NCBI GenBank assembly: GCA_039916305.1
Contig: JBDSLR010000012.1
Location: 186,001 to 250,000, forward strand
Origin: JACMLD01 sp039916305
Lineage (GTDB): Bacteria > Bacteroidota > Bacteroidia > Chitinophagales > Chitinophagaceae
Reading direction: 5' to 3'
Length of the DNA: 64,000 nt
Below, piece by piece: positions 60,173 through 64,000 of this stretch. The notes below the pieces were generated by a model. That model was not told the origin of the DNA. It saw nothing but the letters and a program-made list of their open reading frames with translations, and did no database searches. The stretch's first letter is position 1, and each line of letters begins with the position of its first letter. The position numbers and the translations under genes were made by a program.

Positions 60173-62182
60173 TTAAGATCCGGTAATCATTCCATCTTCA
60201 TTTACGCCGATCCTTTTTTCTGCCTGCAGGAAATCAATAACCTGCCAAATCTTATCTTTTTGAATATCTTTTAATTGTTGCAGCAAATCCGTTGTTTTAA
60301 TGGGGCCGGCAATTAGCGACTGGTCAATCCGTTCTCTTATAAGTGCAAACATTTCCGGGGATAAGAAACTTTTTTTTAAGTGCAGGCAGTTATCGCAAAT
60401 GCCGCAGGGCTGCATATCGTTATCGCCAAAATAATTACCGGTAATGACACTGCGGCAGTCTTTTTTATTTTCAGAATAAGCTATAAAATGCTCCAGCCTT
60501 TCTTCGTATTGCTTTTTCCGTTTTTGATAGTTCACCTGGTTAATGGTAAGGTCTTCCGCTTTTACACGGGGTTGCAGCAAATACAATTGCGGGTTTTCTT
60601 TCTGGCCCTCGTAATTAATAATGTGAAACCGGTGCAGTTCTGTTAGCGATTGTTTTACATCAGGTACTTCTTTTTTTAACCAACCAGCCAATTGTTTTTC
60701 ATAGATCGCTACCGGCATATCAAAAATGCCTTCATAAGAGCGCAACAGCAGTTTAATAATGGACTCCAGCTTTGGCTGATCATTTTCAAACTGGTACAGG
60801 GTTTCTTTGTTACAGATAAACTGCACACGGGCTGTCATAAAAACCTGTTCATTAAAACTCATGAAACCTTCCTGCTCCAGCACTTTTAAAACGTTTATTA
60901 CTTCATGGGAGGGCAGGTTAAAACGTTTGATAAAATCAACGATGTCAATATCAAAGAAATTGCCTTCACCGCTGCCGGCGGGCAATTGCAGGTAATTGGC
61001 AATTGCCTGGTAAATACGGCGGATTGTTTCTATCGGCGGAAAACGCAGGGCAACCTGTTTTCGCAATTCCGCTATTTCATCCGGCTGGTACAATAATACA
61101 GCATACGATTTTTTTTTGTCGCGACCGGCACGGCCCGCTTCCTGGTAATAATTCTCCAGGCAATCCGGCATGTCAAAATGAACCACCGTTCTTACATCAG
61201 GCTTGTCTATGCCCATTCCGAATGCATTGGTGCATACAATAGTGCGTGTAATATTGTTAATCCAGGCTTCCTGCCTTTTATTTCTCTCATCAGCCGTTAA
61301 ACCGGCATGGTAATAATCAGCATTGATTTGGTAAGTTTTTAACTGTTCTGAAATTTCTTTGGTACGCCGCCTGCTTTTGCAATAGACGATGCTGCTGCCT
61401 TTTACATTGTTAAGTATATCAACCAGCTTATTGATTTTTGAATCAGCTTTAAATACACTGTACGAAAGATTGGGCCTGGCAAAAGGTTGCCTGAATACCT
61501 GCTGGTTATTGTCGAAATGCAGTTGTACGCAAATGTCTTGTTGTACTTGCGGTGTTGCCGATGCAGTTAATGCAAGTACCGGTACGCCACGCAGTTCTTC
61601 ACGCAGCAACGCAATGCGCAGGTAAGGTGGCCGGAAATCGTACCCCCATTGAGATATACAATGCGCTTCATCCACCGCAATTAAACTTACGTTGAGGGCC
61701 GGTAAATATTCTTTAAAAAGATTGGTTTCCAAACGTTCGGGCGATACATATAAAAATTTGCAATTGCTTTCGCAGGCGGTTTGCAGTGTTTTGATAACCT
61801 CATATCGCTTCATGCCGGAGAAAATGGCAAAGGCGGTAATGCCTTTCTTCCGCAGGTTTTCCGTTTGATCTTTCATCAAAGCTATCAGCGGACTGATCAC
61901 CAGGCACAGTCCATCTTTGGCCATGGCCGGTACCTGGTAGCAAAGTGATTTGCCACCGCCGGTAGGCATCAGCGCCAGCGTGTCTTTACCGGCGAGAACG
62001 GACTGGATAATTTCTTGCTGTAATGGGCGGAAGGCATCGAAACCCCAGTATTGTTTGAGGATGGTGGTGAGTGGCGAGTGCTGAGAAGTGAATGGGCCGC
62101 TTGCAGATACAATGCCCTGCTCATCAGCATGCGGTTCGGAAATACCCAATGACGTACTTAATTTTTGCTTCTTATCAGACAT
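60173..62182 (-). CDS. recQ: ATP-dependent DNA helicase RecQ, with a repeat-derived N-terminal insertion
   Basis: 3'-5' DNA helicase. Helicase motifs: FRPLQQEIIQSVLAGKDTLALMPTGGGKSLCYQVPAM (Walker A), AVDEAHCISQWGYDFRPPYL (DEAH), TASATPQV, and the second RecA domain IVYCKSRRRTKEI ... GMGIDKPDVRTVVHFDMP ... QEAGRAGRD. Zinc-binding Cys CRSVITGNYFGD and CGICDNC follow. No HRDC domain is evident; 669 residues. Between MSDKKQK and ILKQYWG lies about 30 residues (with FTSQHSPLTT) that come from a degenerate NACTCAC array. Its start ATG overlaps the end of an upstream S23 pseudogene. Confidence 0.95.
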   Translation of the reverse strand: MSDKKQKLSTSLGISEPHADEQGIVSASGPFTSQHSPLTTILKQYWGFDAFRPLQQEIIQSVLAGKDTLALMPTGGGKSLCYQVPAMAKDGLCLVISPLIALMKDQTENLRKKGITAFAIFSGMKRYEVIKTLQTACESNCKFLYVSPERLETNLFKEYLPALNVSLIAVDEAHCISQWGYDFRPPYLRIALLREELRGVPVLALTASATPQVQQDICVQLHFDNNQQVFRQPFARPNLSYSVFKADSKINKLVDILNNVKGSSIVYCKSRRRTKEISEQLKTYQINADYYHAGLTADERNKRQEAWINNITRTIVCTNAFGMGIDKPDVRTVVHFDMPDCLENYYQEAGRAGRDKKKSYAVLLYQPDEIAELRKQVALRFPPIETIRRIYQAIANYLQLPAGSGEGNFFDIDIVDFIKRFNLPSHEVINVLKVLEQEGFMSFNEQVFMTARVQFICNKETLYQFENDQPKLESIIKLLLRSYEGIFDMPVAIYEKQLAGWLKKEVPDVKQSLTELHRFHIINYEGQKENPQLYLLQPRVKAEDLTINQVNYQKRKKQYEERLEHFIAYSENKKDCRSVITGNYFGDNDMQPCGICDNCLHLKKSFLSPEMFALIRERIDQSLIAGPIKTTDLLQQLKDIQKDKIWQVIDFLQAEKRIGVNEDGMITGS
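62067..62094 (-). repeat. Degenerate NACTCAC heptamer array inside recQ
   Basis: On the minus strand CATTCAC, TTCTCAG, CACTCGC, CACTCAC in tandem. In frame gives FTSQHSPLTT. Confidence 0.65.
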
Positions 62183-62536
62183 TTGCCTGTGTTATCATTT
62201 TAGACAGCATTTTGAAAGTTTTTAAAATTAGTTCGCCGGTGTGCGCAAGATCTTCTTTGTTTGTGTAGCCCAAATCTGCAGCAACATCAAAGGCGGTATT
62301 AACTTCTATCAGCGATCCCCTTGAAATTTCATAAAAGCGTTTTCTTTCATTAATGAATTTCTGGAAGATCCTTCTGCAAGATTTAAGTGAACCGACAATG
62401 CTGCTCTCCTGAGCTGGTGGGTCAGTGCTTATCTTTCGTCATTTGGAAACGCTTTTGTTTCTTCATAACAGTTCAAAACAAATTCGCGTGAAGCAATGAA
62501 AACTTCAAGTTTAGTGTGACTTACTTGTAAAAACAT
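62175..62536 (-). pseudogene. Four-helix-bundle (S23/IVP-family) protein, pseudogene
   Basis: The decayed frame reads MFLQVSHTKLEVFIASREF ... FPNDER, then a TAA (62428-62430 region) where a Tyr is usual, then ALTHQLRRAALSVHLNLAEGSSRNSLMKE, then a one-base deletion in an A-run (near 62338-62345), after which the frame goes on as KRFYEISRGSLIEVNTAFDVAADLGYTNKEDL to a stop overlapping the recQ start. The motifs RRAALSVHLNLAEGSSR and FYEISRGSLIEV identify the family, whose members bind nucleic acids or act in unknown ways. Two independent lesions make it a pseudogene. Its stop TGA overlaps ATG of recQ. Confidence 0.8.
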
Positions 62537-62584
62537 AGTAATAAGGTTTGTCGCAATTTAGTAAATCTGTTTTAATTTCTTGCG

Positions 62585-62619
62585 AACTCACCACTCACTA
62601 CTCACGACTCACCACTCAC
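62585..62619 (+). repeat. NACTCAC heptamer array, 5 units, next to the P-type ATPase stop
   Basis: AACTCAC, CACTCAC, TACTCAC, GACTCAC, CACTCAC in tandem. Lies 5 bp behind the ATPase stop codon (62625-62627), antisense to that gene. Confidence 0.8.
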
Positions 62620-62624
62620 GACGA

Positions 62625-64000
62625 TCACACTACTTTTTTCACAAATAACCTTACCGAATTTACGGCAAGTACCACATCGCTCAATCCCATGATCAATGCC
62701 GCTGCGGCAGGAATAAGAAAGCCAAACGCTGCAAACGGAATAGCAATGATGTTATAAAAGAAAGCCCAGAAAAGATTTTGTTTGATGGTGATTAAGGTAT
62801 GTTTTCCCAAACCAAGTGCTTCCGGCAATTTTTGCAATCCATTGTTCATCAGCACTACGTCGGCTGTTTGCATCGCCACCTGCGAAGCATCGCCCATAGA
62901 AATGCCAATGCTGGCTTTGGCCAATGCAGGCGCATCGTTAATGCCATCACCCACCATGGCCACCGGGGACTGCTTGTTAAGTGCTGCAATCTTTTCTAAT
63001 TTTTGCTCCGGGCTTTGCTCAGCTATTACTTCATCTATGCCCAGCTGATCGCCCAGAAGTTTTGTTTTGGCCAGTTTGTCGCCGCTCAGCAAATACGTTT
63101 TAATTCCTTTGCTTTTAAAATAGCCAACCACCTCTTTTGCTTCGGGCCTGATTTCATCTTTTACGTCTATCCACCCCAGTAAGACATTATTTTTTACCAG
63201 GTAAATATTATGTGCATCGTCTGCTGTAAGTGCAGCAGCTGTTTTATAGGAGCCCGCCATGTAGGTATCGCCTTCTTTGGTAAAGGCTTTCATGCCAAGG
63301 CCTTTGATCTCTTCTATTTTCTGCCAGCGTATTTCCTGCTTTGCTTTCCATTCATGGCTGATGCACTGGGCAATGGGGTGGTTGGAATATTTTTCCAGTG
63401 AGTAAGCAATTTGCTTAAATTCATCTTCATTGATAGTCGTGTCTGTTAACTGCCATTTGTCAATGCTGAATTGTCCGGTGGTTAAGGTGCCGGTTTTATC
63501 AAAAACAATCTGCTGAATGGTTTTAAAGGCTTCCAAACTTTTGGCATTGCGGAATAAGATGCCGTTCCGGGCGGCGCGGCCCAGTCCAACAGCAATAGCA
63601 GCAGGTGTAGCAAGGCCCATGGCACATGGGCATGCAATCACCAGTACTGCAATACTGCGCATTAACGCTGGTGCAAACTGGTGAAGAAAGATATAATTGA
63701 GCAGGAAGGTAAGTGCAGCAATGCTCAGCACCACAGGTACAAAAATAGCACTTATTTTATCGGCCATTTCCTGTACAGGCGGTTTATCGCCCTGCGCTTT
63801 TTTAACCAGGTTTATGATATTGGCCAGTACGGAGTGGTGGGCGGCTGCAGTAACCTGCGCCTTAACGGTGCCGTCGGTGAGCAGGCTGCCCCCAATCAGT
63901 TTGTCTTTGGCCTGTTTGGTAAGGGGAAGGCTTTCACCGGTAATGATGGCTTCATTCACAGTAGCCTCTCCCCATAAAATTTTACAGTCCGCAGGCACCT
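62625..64000 (-). CDS. Copper-type P1B ATPase, C-terminal part (5' end outside window)
   Basis: Heavy-metal-translocating P-type ATPase; only the last ~458 codons are in the window. Visible: actuator domain TGES (EAIITGESLPL), CPC motif in VIACPCAMGLATP (copper/silver group), phosphorylation site FDKTGTLTTG, HP dipeptide (NHPIAQC), GDGINDAPALA, and C-terminal helices (GFLIPAAAALIMGLSDVVLAVNSVRL). N-terminal metal-binding domains would be beyond the right edge. It should export Cu(I) or deliver it to oxidases. The stop codon is followed at once by a NACTCAC array. Confidence 0.93.
   Translation of the reverse strand, partial: VPADCKILWGEATVNEAIITGESLPLTKQAKDKLIGGSLLTDGTVKAQVTAAAHHSVLANIINLVKKAQGDKPPVQEMADKISAIFVPVVLSIAALTFLLNYIFLHQFAPALMRSIAVLVIACPCAMGLATPAAIAVGLGRAARNGILFRNAKSLEAFKTIQQIVFDKTGTLTTGQFSIDKWQLTDTTINEDEFKQIAYSLEKYSNHPIAQCISHEWKAKQEIRWQKIEEIKGLGMKAFTKEGDTYMAGSYKTAAALTADDAHNIYLVKNNVLLGWIDVKDEIRPEAKEVVGYFKSKGIKTYLLSGDKLAKTKLLGDQLGIDEVIAEQSPEQKLEKIAALNKQSPVAMVGDGINDAPALAKASIGISMGDASQVAMQTADVVLMNNGLQKLPEALGLGKHTLITIKQNLFWAFFYNIIAIPFAAFGFLIPAAAALIMGLSDVVLAVNSVRLFVKKVV

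Noticed and set aside
62585..62619. Tandem heptamers as a CRISPR-like array
   Set aside because: Units are 7 bp and contiguous without spacers, and no cas gene is near.
62548..62757. Plus-strand open frame reading HYSRLTTHDDH
   Set aside because: It is a product of the stop-free heptamer array and the antisense of the P-type ATPase end.

Overview
The window looks like chromosomal DNA of a Bacteroidota bacterium, most likely of the Chitinophagaceae or a close relative (inference). The evidence is four secreted proteins ending in type IX secretion (T9SS) type A sorting domains (PNP motif near the start of the last ~80 residues), promoters of the Bacteroidota type (TAnnTTTG at -7, often with TTTG or TTG about 19 bp upstream), almost no Shine-Dalgarno sequences, and phylum-typical genes (DUF3098 next to uppP and ftsX, UMF1-type MFS, an RprY-like regulator, LTA-synthase-like sulfatase, GH3-family protein). 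No rRNA, tRNA, insertion sequence, prophage or CRISPR array was seen; most of the window is ordinary core genome.

Layout. 1-3191: start of an exported protein (cut by the window edge), then an ABC-2 exporter operon with a LolA-like secreted protein. 3386-12513, all on the minus strand: pdxA, then a unit of two paralogous purple-acid-phosphatase-like secreted enzymes followed by a di-heme cytochrome c peroxidase. 13127-20381: three T9SS cargo proteins (GEVED protein, M14 carboxypeptidase, esterase). 20477-28621: housekeeping genes (rsmA, 2-hydroxyacid dehydrogenase, greA, HIT, ruvC), a YbhN-like membrane protein with a DUF3108 protein, a tandem pair of small secreted proteins and an MBL-fold hydrolase. 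28773-35515: MFS, uppP, DUF3098, ftsX, and divergent leuS. 35694-43081: secreted hypotheticals, a frameshifted gene, an M23-type peptidase, a DUF937-OmpA protein, and a MarR regulator with an NmrA-like oxidoreductase. 43168-50711: ruvB, response regulator, GroES paralogue, Fur/SCO/MerC metal cluster, Nfu, pnuC plus an NR kinase (NAD salvage), mtgA. 50918-64000: LysE and GH3, HerA-like ATPase, two PAP2 phosphatases, LTA-synthase-like protein, recQ, a dead S23 four-helix-bundle gene and a copper P-type ATPase that runs off the end.

The most unusual signal is a dispersed family of short arrays built on the 7-bp unit NACTCAC. Five arrays occur. Three lie inside leuS, the NR kinase gene and recQ, always in the orientation that reads HSPLT(T)H and keeps the frame open. 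The other two sit antisense at the ends of ruvC and the P-type ATPase gene, and the first supplies the ruvC stop codon. leuS carries two further GC-rich palindromic inserts. Other points of interest are a terminator-like hairpin directly behind the greA promoter, MarR and Fur-type palindromic operators placed over or near promoters, several promoters so close to start codons that the mRNAs should be almost leaderless, a T9SS enzyme duplicate that has lost its sorting domain, and two broken genes.
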